64,000 bases of DNA from Mytilinidion resinicola (GCF_010093595.1 NW_022985447.1:997922-1061921), one strand, 5' to 3'. Positions 9,749 through 21,897 are shown, numbered from the stretch's first letter. Numbers and translations: made by a program. The notes: generated from the letters alone by a model not told the origin.

Positions 9749-11140
9749 ATGCCTGACGGCAAGCGAAAGTCCAAGAATCCTCAACCTCGATTGACTTTCA
9801 AGAAGCTCTTCAGCAAGAGTAAATTCAAGATAGCACGCCGGTCTCCTAAGCCTCCGCTCAATGCTCGAAACCTTGACCTTAGGATAGGCATCGAGATTGA
9901 ATGCCTTCCCCAGTACGATAATGGAGGGAAAGATGTGTCCCCAGTTGCAAGAGAGAAGAGGTTCACCATCTTAGAGAAGGACATGAAACGACATCTGAAA
10001 AAAGGATCTGAAGATAGTCGTATACGATGAATCCAACCCGCTGGTTCGCGAGTATAGGGTATGGCAGCTGAAGTACGACCCCACTCTCCAAGGAAAGAGC
10101 CACCATGGTATGTGGAGCTTTATGTTATGTCCCCTCCCGGCCAGCCAAACTTGGGTTTAAAGAAGAGTTAAAGCTCATACATATCGCAGATAACACCTGT
10201 TCAGTCGAGGCAATATCTCCAATCCTATTCGATGAGCATAAACATGCTAGCGAGAAGTGGAAACCGGCCGTCGAACGAATCTTTGGGGCTCTGGAGCAAA
10301 GAGGTGATGTCGACAAACACAACCTGCGGCACACATGTACATTTGTCACCAAGAGATAAGAAGTGGCATATCGAAGATCTGCGAAAGTTGAGCTGTTGCG
10401 TCTTGTACTTTGAGGGTGCCTTTGAAGTCTCATATCCGGAGGCTGAGAGGAACCTCGATACTTTGCCAGATGTGATCTCATGGAGAAAAGAGTACACCGA
10501 AAATGCTCAGAAGAGCAAACGCGCCGAATACGTAAAGGCCAATTGGGCGGACAATCGCAGATTTGAGGCGCAGTATGCGGACAATGTCGATCTCATTGAC
10601 AAAACCAAGAATCCCGACCGTCCCATTTGCGGAACCAAGAATCACATTGAGGCCATTTGCGCAACCAAGGATCCCGTCGATCTCATTTGCGGAATCGAAA
10701 ATCTCCCTGAGCTCATTACGCTCATCGGGTTGATGAACCCGCTTGAAGGGAATACCAAATGTCAACATCACTTCGATCGATATTTTGCCTAGAACTTCAC
10801 AAACCTGTTGTCCAGCAAACCGGGCACAGTGGAGTACCGTCGGCCGCCGGGTGTTGAGAGTGCTAACGACTGTGTCAATTGGGTCAGACTGGCGATCACG
10901 TTTGTCAGAGCTGCTATATAGGTCGATAATCTTTATCGTCCCCTTCAGGACGGACCCATCGATGCGCGAAATGTAACAGTACATGATCTCCAACGATTTC
11001 TGGAGACCGGTGTGCCAAATAGTCACACCATGGCAAGTTACTTCAGGTCTTTCTTTGACAATAAAGAGGGGAATTTAAAAGTGATCCCCGTCAAGGAGCG
11101 ATATCCTGAGCATTATTCTGACGGAGACGCCGATGAGTAG
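9749..11140 (+). pseudogene. fungal amidoligase (Amidoligase_2) relic
   Basis: Amidoligase-family enzymes are predicted ATP-dependent peptide-bond-forming ligases related to glutamine synthetase and gamma-glutamylcysteine ligase. Family motifs occur in order: RIGIEIECLP near 9889, VVYDES near 10017, VEAISPILFDE after an intron at 10108-10204, STNTTCGTHVHLSP near 10310, CCVLYFEGAFEV, FTNLL and TVEYRRPPGVESANDCVNWV near 10830. The gene is broken. Frame changes occur near 10010 and near 10310 with no splice signal to explain them. TAG stands at 10790-10792 where the family has Trp (RYFA-W-NF), and a second TAG at 10919-10921 replaces a probable Gln. The frame then stays open to 11140. A four-unit 30-bp in-frame repeat lies inside the coding region. 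Both stops fit single C:G-to-T:A changes. Confidence 0.75.
10591..10710 (+). repeat. four 30-bp tandem repeats inside the amidoligase relic
   Basis: Units start exactly at 10591, 10621, 10651 and 10681. Each encodes ten residues: IDKTKNPDRP, ICGTKNHIEA, ICATKDPVDL, ICGIENLPEL, give or take one residue of register. The core catttgcgga/gcaaccaag is shared. A multiple-of-three period shows the repeat expanded while the region was still coding. Confidence 0.8.
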
Positions 11141-12163
11141 CGGTGTGATGGTCCCTGCTTTTGATCCCGATACATCAGCCTCGTCAAGCATGGTCTTGAT
11201 ATAAAGCTGCAAAAGAAACGGGTGATTACCCCTTGGTTCATCATACCTTGACCGCTTGTGTGCGATGAAATCTGCACTTGCTGCCTTCTAGTTAAAGACC
11301 GGATCTAATAAAATTAATTGAAGTTCTTCGCGCAAATCCTGAACCCCTACGTATCTATTAGAAAGTCGAGATCCGACGCCGGTTCGAGCGAGCCGGGACC
11401 CACGACACGTGCTCATGCATTACGAAGGCTTTGGCAATTTATCATCATTTACCCTTTTGGATGGGATCTATTTAATTTAATTAGCGAAATTGTCATTGTG
11501 GCTTCTGCCTCATCTTCACCTAAACCGTCCATCCCCATAAAAACCCCAAAGGTCAACACTGCCGTTCTCAGTCGTTACAGGGACAGTTAGTGAGCATCGG
11601 ATCCTGTTGCTTTTCCAATGATACTAGAAGATGAATGAGAGCGCTGTTTTCAGAAAAATCTAGTCCTTAGCCCTATTCGCATCTAATACTCGTCCCTGGC
11701 GTGCCCCGAGAGATGACCAATGGACTCAGGTTGCAGCACTACAACCTAGGATCAACAACTCATATGCCAGAAAGCTACTCTCCGAACATCAGCTGTAGAG
11801 AACCCAGCTGAAATCTCAGCTGTAGAGAACCGAGCTGAAGCCTCAGCTGTGCAGGGCTCATCTGAACTTACTAGCGCGCCACCCTGGGGGTGGCCCCCTT
11901 CCTTCCCCTAGTATATATACAACTAGCTAGACGTCTATAGAAATCAGAGTTCACATCAATTTCAACCTGAGTAATGGAGTAAGCCCATACGTGTGTAGGA
12001 TCTGTCAAGTTCTTTCACCTCAAAAGCAAGACGTAAAGGAACTATGAAAAGGGTCTAGCCAATGGGAACAGCTTTTGCACTCGCTTAGCCATCGCGGCAT
12101 TCGCTTGTCACCTTCCTCTGTCAGAGATCTAGCTTCCTCCAGCCTCCTCGACGCCGATGTGGA
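11141..12163. other. gene-free spacer with a short tandem repeat
   Basis: No coding sequence supported. It holds the 27-bp tandem repeat at 11790-11869 and an AT-rich stretch with tatatatacaactagctag near 11913 that could be a decayed promoter or transposon end; I cannot decide. Confidence 0.4.
11790..11869. repeat. 27-bp tandem repeat, about three copies
   Basis: Two near-identical 27-bp units at 11790-11816 and 11817-11843 (core cagctgtagagaacc, then agctgaa) are followed by a diverged third unit at 11844-11869. Confidence 0.7.
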
Positions 12164-12753
12164 GTGACACCCAAACACCCATGGGAAAATCCTCCAATAT
12201 TGCCAAGAACAACGTTGAACACCGGTGAAGAAACGAGGTCCTACTTTTTAGCTCGATCACGCCCCCACACCAACTACGGCGGCTCCATCATCGCCCTCGG
12301 TGACACCGCCACAACCTACCTCATCACCTCTACCGTGGTATACGCCCAAAACACCTACATAGTCTCGGACAGGCCCTCGACAAATTTCGACACTGACATC
12401 GCCTCCACCCCGATCATCGTCACGCAAGGCCCGTCGACGTACGCGTACACGACAAACGAGATCGGGAACATCATGACGTGTTCGCGGTACGACACCACGT
12501 TTGCGGCGTGAAATTTGACGAACTTTGGCGGCCGTGGAGTAAACCATTCGTCGGTGTTCAGCTCGACGTGGGGGCGAGCGATTATGAGCCTGTTACGATT
12601 ACGGGGGGGTTGGAGATGGTTGGGATTACGCCGACGAGGACGGCGAGCATCGTGGTGGCGACGAGTACGAGTGGAGCGTGCGCGTTGACGGGGGTTGGAG
12701 GGGCGGGGGTGCTGGCGGTGTCGGCTGTGTTTGCTGTGGCGTGTATCTCTTAG
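12164..12753 (+). pseudogene. relic of a GPI-type secreted or cell-surface protein
   Basis: The first frame (12164-12511) contains ATTYLITSTVVYAQNTYIV, TPIIVTQGPSTYAYTT and MTCSRYDTTFAA, a Thr/Ser-rich beta pattern seen in fungal GPI-anchored surface proteins. It stops at 12509-12511. The theme continues in another frame (12478-12753): DYEPVTITGGLE, then a Thr-rich stretch and a hydrophobic tail GVLAVSAVFAVACIS that resembles a GPI-attachment signal. The shift and stop suggest a broken gene; a missed intron is possible but no good splice pair was seen. No signal peptide was found, so the 5' end may also be lost. The family call is weak. Confidence 0.4.
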
Positions 12754-13240
12754 AGGATACGGGAAAACAGGTGAAGATTAGAGAAGGCATATACCTCTTA
12801 ATACACTGACATCTTTCGTGCGTCCGGAGAGATATCCAGCCTAGATGATTAGGTGTGTGATATCGAATTGTATGGACAAGGTGTGAAGGATGTAACGATG
12901 GAAGGGAAACGCCTGTACCAGTCCGTTCACTAGTGAAGCCGACATGAGGCAAAAGGTTGGGATTGGAGGAGCTCATTGAACTTAAAAGAGAGATCTAAAA
13001 GAGAGTTGGTTGCTATGAAGCTCTGCACGCAACATACGAAATACAAAGCTGTTATTAGCCTTCTCGTGGAACTTCGAATAGCCTTGGCTTTCAAGGTTAG
13101 TAGACTTGTCAAACATACTAAGCCTAAGAGTGGCTTCGTCCGCACTCGCTTTTGTTTGTTCGTGAATAGCACGTTTGTCTCCAAGCTAAGGTGATCTGTT
13201 TCCTTTCTACACTCTCAGACCCTCAAATAGAATGAATGCA
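12754..13240. other. gene-free spacer
   Basis: No supported ORF; short open frames only on both strands. It contains the 3' flank of the convergent DUF1308 gene. Confidence 0.4.
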
Positions 13241-14940
13241 TTACGCTTTCCGCCTGCCCTGCTTCGCGATCAAGCTCCTCGCCTCTTCAGAGACCCAGAG
13301 CAACGGCCCCGAATCCCAATCCTCCAAGCCCACATCGTCGACAATACGGTCTATTTGCTTGACTGTGGTCCGGTTCGATGTCAATGTAGTGAGACCAGCC
13401 ATCCAGCCAAATAGAAACACGGAGCTATTGATCGGAGTGAGTTCGGAGGCTACTGCTGCAGCTGTTGGGGAGATTCGGGCATCTGGTACATATTTTGGAA
13501 CGACTCGAATAGGAAGAAGCAAGTCCGGCGGAGAAGAGTAAGCAGATAGCTTCGACCAAGCCACGACTAGATCTTCTCTAGATTGGTGCGAGATTTCACC
13601 GAAGAGAATCAGGGCACGCTGTTTCTCTGATTCCGTGCCGATAATAGCTGCAATCTCTTTCATTTGTAGTGCGGCCTCTTCTGTACAGACCATAGAACGA
13701 CCTTTCAGGATTGGGTAGAATTGGGTGGGGAGAAGACGTTCCTTGGCCTCGGAAACAATCTGAGATTTGACCGCGGGAGGGTACCAGTCCTGTATTGGTA
13801 CGTCGGCATGACTGATGTCGGATATGATCGCAAGGAGAATGGTACAATCGATATTGAGAGTTTCAGTGAAGTTGGTAGATCGATCGACGAGAAGACGAGG
13901 TAAGGCAGCTTCCATCGATAGAGGTGGTTTTAAATCGTTCCCACATTCTACGATGGCGCCCGTAGCTCTCATCTTCTGGATGACACTGTCGATCTCTTTT
14001 ATTTTCCCGGAATGTATCCTTGGCAGCACAAAACGCACAGTCGGTATTTTACCCATGACGCGACTTTTGGGGGCGCCTTTTGCTAGGTCTCGTGCCGTTT
14101 TCACCAAGGACACTTCGTCGTCATCATCTTCATCGTGTTTACTTGGCTGATCATCCATGTCTTCATCTTCAGAGTCTGAAAAGGCGTCATTCTGCCATCC
14201 TAACTTAGCGAGATCGAACAAGAGTCGTTTTTCTGACATAGTCGAGATTTTTATCCACTCAAGCCCATCGCGAGCGATGATATCAACAAGAGCAAATGCT
14301 TTGTCGTCTCCCCGAGCTCTCGATGATCTGACACCCCTAGAATCAAATTAGTCCAATCTAAAGCATCACGTGAAAGGTAATATTACTTCTGCTCGACTCC
14401 TCTTCGTCGGTCTGCTGGCCGACTGTGGAACAGATTTTTCCGGAAGGCTAAAAGGCCCGAAGATCGTTTGGCAGCAGCCCACATGGCTTCAAAATACATC
14501 AGATTGGAGGAGACAATGTAATGCCGCGCTTTCTCTTGAGACAAATCCATCGTAGCCAGTTTCTTTAAGAATCCAATTTCGGCTTCGATGTCATTCCTGA
14601 GGGTCCTGTACTCCACGGCCCGTTGACCCGTGCTTAGTTTCTTCTGGTGAACAGCTTCAATCCATGTTTCGACCTCGGATAGGAGAGACTTGGCTCTATT
14701 CAATAAGTCATGTGCAATAGCTTCTAGCTCGGCTGAATTCTCTGGTGCTTTAATGTCCTCAGATGGTTGGTTGGCGACCTTTCCGTCCTCTGATTCGGAC
14801 ACCTCGGAGGCTACGTCCATGCTGTCATGAATGTTTAAAGACTTCATGTCGACATCTAAAGGGTTTTCTTTCGTTTTGTGGTTTCCGGCTAGAGCCTGAA
14901 GCTGAGAAGGCGCCTGTTCGGTGCCATGCTGATTCGACAT
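13241..14940 (-). CDS. DUF1308 / UPF0415 family protein
   Basis: Two exons (14387-14940 and 13241-14336, intron 14337-14386) encode 549 residues. Exon 1 has an acidic, low-complexity N-terminus, then AELEAIAHDLLNRAKSLLSE, a helical region and ARHYIVSSNLMYFEAMW. Across the junction it reads GVEQKGVRSSRARGDDK, then IIARDGLEWIKIST and SEKRLLFDLAKLGW. These match the UPF0415/DUF1308 family (human C7orf25). Exon 2 carries an acidic patch (DSEDEDMDD) and TVRFVLPRIHSGKIKEID, typical of the C-terminal half. The molecular function of the family is not established, to my knowledge. The gene is divergent from SRP21 across about 400 bp. Confidence 0.85.
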
Positions 14941-15340
14941 GATTGTGAAGTGCTTCGAGCCAGAACGCTATATGTTGAGGAATAGAAATTTTAACAAGTT
15001 GAAAGTGTTAAGAATACGTTTGACTCATAAATAGGTTCCAAGAGATTCTAAGAGTTGCTAATGCTAGTCATAAGAAGTTTGTGGCTGAGTTAAGGGCATC
15101 AGGACGTCCAAATTTGAGAGGACGGCTGTATTTGAGAAGGTCTACCGCTTAGCCAGTCAACTGATGGTCTTCAAGCGTAGTATTTGGTGAATCAGACCTC
15201 TTATTGCAAGTAGAATGGATGCCTAAGAAAGACCAACCCTCAATCTCAAAACCTCTCGGCCAAACGATTTTCCATCCCCATCCAACCCCGCGAAAAGCTT
15301 CCCCAATTCATCCCTCTCCTCACGACACCACCAACCCAAA
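14941..15340. promoter_or_regulatory. shared divergent promoter, DUF1308 gene / SRP21
   Basis: A 400-bp spacer between two start codons on opposite strands. Near SRP21 it becomes a C-rich tract (15225-15335), a common feature just upstream of fungal starts. No specific factor site recognised. Confidence 0.5.
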
Positions 15341-15993
15341 ATGCCTCGCTTCTCAACCAGCGCAGAGTGGCTCTCGCAGTCCTCCCTCCTCCTAAAAGCC
15401 CGCCCAACAAGTGTCCGTCCTCCCGCCTCCCTTCCCATCCCTCAATGCCCACACTAACCCCCGCGCAAAGACCCGAATTTCATCCAAATACTCCGTCCTC
15501 AGCCCCAAAGCCTCCAAAGTCTCGAAATCGCGGAAGAAGGCTGCCACACTCACGGCATCTGAACCTGCAGCAGCACCGGCATCTGACGATGTGTCCGCTA
15601 CTCCCACTCCCACTCGCGCGAACATCGCAACCTTCACGCTCAAGACGTACGACCCAGCGTCCGGCACGTGTCTGAAGTACCAGACCAATAAAGCAGCTGA
15701 GGTTGGGCGGTTGGTGGGGAGCTTGGGGAAGCTGGCACGAGTTATGGCAGCGCTGCCGGAGGTTGTGGAAGGTGGGTCGAATCCTCGAACCGTTGCGGTG
15801 TAGGGATTTCGGGGCTGTAGAACGTGGGCTAATCGCATGCTTGGCAGATTTGAGCGCACCGATAGATCAAGCCGGCACGCATACGCCGGTGCCAGAGGGG
15901 GTGGGTAAGGATGTGAAGGCTGGTGATGCGAAGGGACCGCCGGGCGGAGGGGGGGCCGGGGGTGGGAAGAAGAAGAAGAAGGGGAAGAAGTGA
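15341..15993 (+). CDS. SRP21: signal recognition particle SRP9/SRP21 subunit
   Basis: The SRP9-type subunit binds the Alu domain of SRP RNA and takes part in elongation arrest of secretory proteins. Three exons (15341-15412, 15471-15771, 15848-15993; 519 nt) encode 172 residues. The N-terminus is MPRFSTSAEWLSQSSLLL, then KARPTSTRISSKYSVL across the first junction. A Ser/Ala/Pro-rich insert follows, then ANIATFTLKTYDPASGTCLK and NKAAEVGRLVGSLGKLARVM, the conserved SRP9-21 fold. The tail is Gly- then Lys-rich (GGGKKKKKGKK), as in fungal orthologues. Donor gtccgt of intron 1 is non-consensus but keeps phase and has a CTAAC branch site. It is divergently transcribed from the DUF1308 gene. Confidence 0.88.
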
Positions 15994-16421
15994 GGGTTGG
16001 GACGGAGATCATGAGATACGAATATCAGAATGGGGGCTACGATATGCATGCATGGGAAGGCGTTTAGTGGAATTGCGGGGTGGGATATCAAGTGCATGTG
16101 GTTCGTAATATGAATTTTATGAGTCGTTGAGCATCGATCTGCCACTTCTTAGGCGCTTCAATGTTTCGAACATATGGGTAGAAAGTATAATGCGTTGTGA
16201 TGGGAGTTGGGCAAGCGGGCATAGACTCTCCATGGGTGTACGGCTCGCATAGATCTCTCCACAAAGTGATACACAGCAAGCAAAAGTGCCCCAAATCAAG
16301 GGCGAATGTGTGGTGGCATTTAATCAACATCAACCTGGCACTGTAGAACGGTCGGTACATATTCCATTTTGGGACCCTACAAGGCAGCTTCAGGAAGCAA
16401 CAACACATCTGAAGAGTAGCC
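15994..16421. other. convergent 3' spacer
   Basis: Lies between the 3' ends of SRP21 and the ubiquitin-like/CorA gene; it should hold both polyadenylation regions. Nothing else recognised. Confidence 0.5.
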
Positions 16422-19400
16422 CTAATCCACATACACAGCCTTCCTTTGCGACCGCCCCGAAGTTTCACCATGGTGTGTCCCTCGATTCGCCTTCTTCCTT
16501 ACCCAAGTGTACTCCGCTTTCTTATCATCTACATAAATCTTGGGGATCCTGCGTCGCGTTTTGGTACGTGTTTGCGGGTTTATGGCACGGCGACTATGCT
16601 CAAATAGTTCGTCGAGGTCATAAGTGCTCATATCCTTCGTAATGATCACGTAGTAGGGGTCCTGAGCATCGTATTCCCAAGGCAACCCAAAATGACTAAT
16701 CGATCCGTCAGCATAAGAATGATTCGTGATGAAGACTCGTCATGACCCGAGGCACCATTTACAGGGCCTTCTTTGGAAATTTGAAGATAAGGAAGCTTGA
16801 TACATACGCTAGGGAGTCGGACGTGACGTATTTCCGATGCACTCTTGCATAGGTCGGACGACCCCTCTCCAGGGGCATAACTGCCGGTGATCTCATAGGG
16901 GCCGGCATCGCCATCTCGTTCCTTTGGGTTGTGTATGTCCGAGAGCGGGAGTCTTTCCTGATCGCTGATATCGATTCGCCGTAATAGTCATCTTCGTAGT
17001 GGACTTTGGTGTTAGTCCTGCCTGGAGCTACACGCGGAGGCAGCCTACTAATCACTCCAGCGAGCGGGTTAGTGACTGGCAGTGCATATTCCGCCGAGTC
17101 TGCAGTGCTCCTATAGTCAAGGTCGCTCGAGGAGCCAACGCCTGCAGTGAATCTCTTTCTTTGAGCCACCGACAAGGTGTGTCTACTCTTTTTCGACTTC
17201 TTTCCAGTCAGTGTATGGGAAACCGACGAAACAAAATCGTGGACTTGATCGCCATTGTAAGCAACTAAGAGAATCGATCCAACCGTAACGGCAGTAAGCG
17301 GAAGAGCTATCTCCCAGAAGAGGGACTGCTTGTTCTCCATATTGCGGATATCGATCGTGTTCATACCAAGATATGAAGTAACAAAAGACAGTGGCAGGAA
17401 AATGATGGTCACTAACGTGAACACCAAGATTGCTTTGCCATGGTCCTCTTCGTTGATCTCCGTGCTTTGCTTGGTCGTCTCTATCAGCGGCTGGCATCGC
17501 CCTAACAGCTCCACGTAGTCTTCGTGATCATCTAGCAGGTCAGGCATGAAGCCAGAAAGGAGGTTCTCTTCATGTTCGAAGAGAGCTCGGCGACCAGCGA
17601 TTTCGGTTGCGAATGAATTGTCGTCAAGAACAGCTATGTAGTTTTCGACTAGCTTTACCTGCCATCTGTTGACTTGGTCCAACGCATGGAGCTCCTCTTG
17701 TAGAAGATTGATGTCCCGGAGTAGTCTTTTCCGAGGATGGTGATTGACTTGAAATGCCTGAGGATGCACGTCAGCTTCCTTCCACGAACGATGCACGGGA
17801 GTCTTACAAGAGCCGAGAGGTATTCTCGATACAACTCGGGTGTCCCAACGTTGTGATCTATGGGCTTGACCAGGAGGCGGCGTATTAGCCACGCAAGGAT
17901 GAACTCAGGTCCAACGGAAAGCTTCAAGAGAAAGTTGCTCTCGCTCGGGGGAGATCGAACCATAAAACAAAGGTCTTTCCGGGCCTCCGCGAGTGAGATA
18001 TGGACACTAGACTCAAATCTTTGGAGCGCAGTCATGCCGTCTGTGAAGTATTCCATAATTTCTTTCCTGTGCTCGAGCTTCCAATCCTTGAAACGGTTGT
18101 CGACGAAGAATATGGCGCGTTCAACTCCTAAGAACAAGACAACGAACCTCCGCAACGATTCAACTAGTGATAGTGGCAATGCATATGGGTCCGCAACAGT
18201 TTCTTTGTCGAAGGTGACTCCCTCTGCAAGCTCCATGGCTTGCAATCGAAGCTTTGAAATTCCTTTGATGCTCTTAGAAAGGATAGAGATGATTGCAGAA
18301 TTACGCTCCTCGAAGCGCATTTGCGAATCACTGCGAAGAGACGGTCGAAATTCCGGGTTTGGGTCATGTTCATCGCCTTCCATTGGTTTCCACATATTGT
18401 CTCTCACACATTGCTTCTGTAGATGCTTGATTGCCTGGTCTTCAGTCGCGAATTCGGCCTTTCGACACGTTTTACATCTTTTGATGTGCTGTGGGAGCCA
18501 GGAGCCGAGCTCTGGAGCTAAGGACCTGTCTATAAAATCGGATCTTTTGCGAAGTGTCCAGAGCTTGGCCTTGCTTTTGCCCGTGACTTGCGCATCTGTG
18601 TCAACGGCTTTTTGAAGAACCTGAAGTACAGTCAGCGGGAATAGGCGACGGCGAACATTCCAAATGCTCAACAGAGGCACATGTTATAAGAAATATGAGT
18701 AGCTCCTGATCCGACGATAAGAGAGTGACTGCCTGACTTACCGCTGCTATCATGCTCAGAGCTGACCAAACTTTCCCCAATGTGGGACTCATATCAGGGT
18801 CGGAAACATATAGAGAGAACGTTTCAGATATTTCCCGAAGTAACTTATTTGCAAGCCTGGCGATGTTATATCGCTGGAAATCGATTATCCTGCTGTGTAT
18901 CTCATCAGTAAGACCAGGGCCTTGGTATTCTCCGGGGCGGAAGTCGGTTTTCAAAAGCAGAGGTGGCTCTAAAGGTGCCCCAGCCTTGAGTCTGCCTACG
19001 GCGTCTATCGCTGTTTCGAATTTACGCTCCGAGAGGCCTTTATAGTAGTCGGTTGACGCGAACCCCTTGTCAACGTCGTGGTCAACGACATCGTTTTCTA
19101 GAGTGTCGAAGAGAAGGTTCCTTTCCACTAAAGCCAGTTTCTTGATCATCCCGGTCCTCTCTGCTGTATTTTGATCTTCAACGGGAGCGTCCCTTTCACG
19201 GAGCCCCTCTATTTCGTTTTGCAGCATTGTTGACGACTTCCAGGCTAAGAATGGTCGTCGTCGAATAGTTGTGTCAAGTGCAGCTGCGTCTTTCTGCGAG
19301 GAGTCATTTTCAGGAGTTGCGCCATTTTGTGAAATTTCTTCTTTCGAGTCCCATTCTTCAAGAGCCTCAGTCCCGTCAGACATGTGTCCCGGTTCATTCA

Positions 19401-21547
19401 AAATCAAAATATCAACGAAGGTAGTCTTCAAAGAATGGACCTCTTCAACCCAATTGCCGGGTCTCAGCAACGTTTTGCCCTTCTCCTGCACAAGCACAAA
19501 CTTGAGAGTACCCTTTATGGGAGCCTGTCGTGCCGACGCCGATCGTATCTCTCGAACCTTCTGTTCGAACTCGAAGAAGGTATTGCATCGCTCCCGTGGA
19601 AATAAGAAAACCCGGCCTTCCCAGTCAGTGAATCTAATGTCAACAGCAGTTTCTAACCTTCCGAGCTTCTGAATGTCACGCTCCATCAATATGGATGGAC
19701 CCAATGTTGCTGATAACGTTTTATAGCCGCATGTTACAATCGCCTCAGAGCCGATGCAGAGCATCCAGAAGACTGGCACATGGATGATACTTTCCGAGGA
19801 GTTGTTTCCATGCTTTCGGAATGCTTGCTCTCGGTCACGCTCCACTACATCTTCGTACGGATATAACGTGGACATCAGGGTCCTGACAGGATGGAGGCGC
19901 TGCCCTCTACTGAGCCTTGGCTTCATCGGAGCCTGTAGATCGAAATATGGAACGCAAGAGAATATGACAGCATGCTCCTTGCCTTGGCCGTCTTTGAAGT
20001 CGCATCGCAGGACTGTACCCTGTTCGATGAACATACCATCCAGTGCAGTTTTGATGTTTTCTGTTTCCACTCTTGCCAATAGCGTTGAAACGGCATGGCA
20101 TGCCTGAGTGCTCACTTTGGGAACGCTAGTACAAGCATCCTTGAACGCATAGAAGTCTAATTCGTCGAAAGCATGGAGGTGATGCCAGCGGATGCTTGCA
20201 ATATCTTTGCTACCAGGCTTTTGGGGGGAGTTGACTTGGCGGATAAACACATAGGTTTTGGTTTCGTTTGAAGACATGCGAGCCATGTGAGCCTCTAAGA
20301 TATCAACAGGCTCCTTTATCATAGGCCGAGGGGCTGGAGGCTTGCGGCTTGTTTCTTCTGATTGAACCTGGTCAGAGACTTCAGAGTGTTTTGCGAGAAA
20401 GGACAGATGATTGCCATCTCTGTCCCGGGGGGGCTCCCAGGGCCTAGGAGATTCGAAGTCAGTGGAAACGCTACCCGAACTCGACGCATCTGAGACAGAC
20501 TCCAAAGAAGATTCTTCGCTGGATGGAAATGAAATTACGGAATCGCGAGATTGAGAGCGGGATCGAGAACGGGAACGTGATCCGGACACTGATCGGGCAG
20601 GCGATCGGGACCGAGCGCGAGAACGAGAGTCATGAGAGCGAGACTTCGATCTCGAGTTTGACCCAGAGCGTGGCCTAAAACGTGACCCAGAGCGTGGCGA
20701 ATTGCGGCGTTCCTCTTCGAGAACTCGGCGTTCTTCCTCGAGCGCTCTGACCTGTTCTTCGATTGGTTCCCGCCAGGATTCGCTCATCTTGATAATTTCG
20801 TCGATTTGACTCTTCTTGAGAGCTCTGCGGATAACGAGGAAATCATCCTGGTCTTATTAGCAAATTTTCTTTGGACGATGATATACGATATTACCTCTTC
20901 TTCAAATGCATAGCCCAACTGTACTATTACCTGCTCCCTGGCAAAGCGTTTAGGAATTCTCGTCGCGCCCTTATGGCGGTGCGACTGCCCCCTCTCCTGT
21001 ATGATAACAACGTCATCGAGTTCTTGATCGGGTGGAAACGAAGTACCAGTACCAGGCGCTTCAGCCCCTGCTACTGCCGGTGGTTCCGGTGGTGGTTGGG
21101 GAGATGTCACGTATGGCAAAGACCACAAGGACAGACGTACTGTCTCCATCGGTCGGATTACGGCCCCCCATACTTCAGGGAGAGCGACATCTCCGTTGAA
21201 AAGCAAAAGATCAAACTTCTCCTCTGCGACCTCAGGTAAAAGCGCAGAATTATCACCACGCGAATAGGCTCGCTCAATCAGGTTTTTCATACCCTGGAGG
21301 AATCGTTAGTTTTTGTTTTCTAGCGTCAAGCAGGGTTGAAACCGTGTACCTGCCATGTCTTAGACTCGACCCACGGGAAGATAAACCTCTTGCCATTATG
21401 ATCCACAAAGAACACGACGGCATCCGTCGTTTCGGCCAGTGTCTCAAGATGCTGCTCGTTCTGGACAGAGCCGGTGTAAGGGGATGGCGGTGAGACCTGG
21501 GAGGCGTTCTCGGCTTCCTGCTCTAGCAGCGCTTCGGTCTGGCTCAT
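16422..21547 (-). CDS. giant ubiquitin-like / RS-rich / CorA-like membrane protein
   Basis: Six exons (21350-21547, 20895-21293, 18742-20847, 17808-18620, 16808-17757, 16422-16695; 4,740 nt) encode 1,579 residues, and every junction keeps frame. Residues about 45-130 match a fungal ubiquitin-like domain (VVFFVDHNGKRFIFPWV, KTWQGMKNLIERAY, LPEVWGAVIRP). A short charged coiled segment near 225-245 precedes an arginine-serine tract at about 247-302 (SRSRARSRSPARSVSGSRSR). A second, weaker ubiquitin-like segment reads IRFTDWEGRVFLFP further in. A CxxC pair (RCKTCRK) lies in exon 4. The C-terminal third is CorA-like: a helical stalk, then TLVTIIFLPLSFVTSYLGMN with GMN at about residue 1303, and a second membrane helix near 1320-1340. 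Family magnesium transporters have the same TM-GMN-TM end. After the membrane part come a basic tail and HFGLPWEYDAQDPYYVIIT. Transport activity is not implied by the fold alone. The function is unknown. Confidence 0.85.
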
Positions 21548-21897
21548 CTCGCACGCGACAGCAATCAATGCATTTCGGATATAAACAATACCTCACAATG
21601 ATCTTGCGACCTAAAAAGCATGTTTCGTGTCTGACATTGAGGTATTGATGGATCATCCTTTTGGCCCCCATCTTGGCACGCTTTAGATCAAATAGGATTA
21701 GCGTTCTGTTTCCCACCAATATCTTGCCATTTAGTGTATTATTTGAATGATGTTTGTGATTGTTGGTATCTTGCAAAGTTCCACAAACTCTGGTATAATA
21801 CTAGACAGAATAATTTTCATCTTGCATTTGACCACGTGACCAAACAGGTGCAGTTCCGTTATGTCCATGCAATACAGCCTCTCTTCCAACTTACGAG
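21548..21897. other. spacer upstream of the ubiquitin-like/CorA gene
   Basis: AT-leaning 350 bp, probably its promoter plus the 3' flank of the F-box gene. No specific site recognised. Confidence 0.45.

Noticed and set aside
15411..15803. A single 130-codon ORF as the SRP21 gene
   Set aside because: It starts inside intron 1 and runs past the donor of intron 2; the three-exon model restores the N-terminus and the Lys-rich tail.
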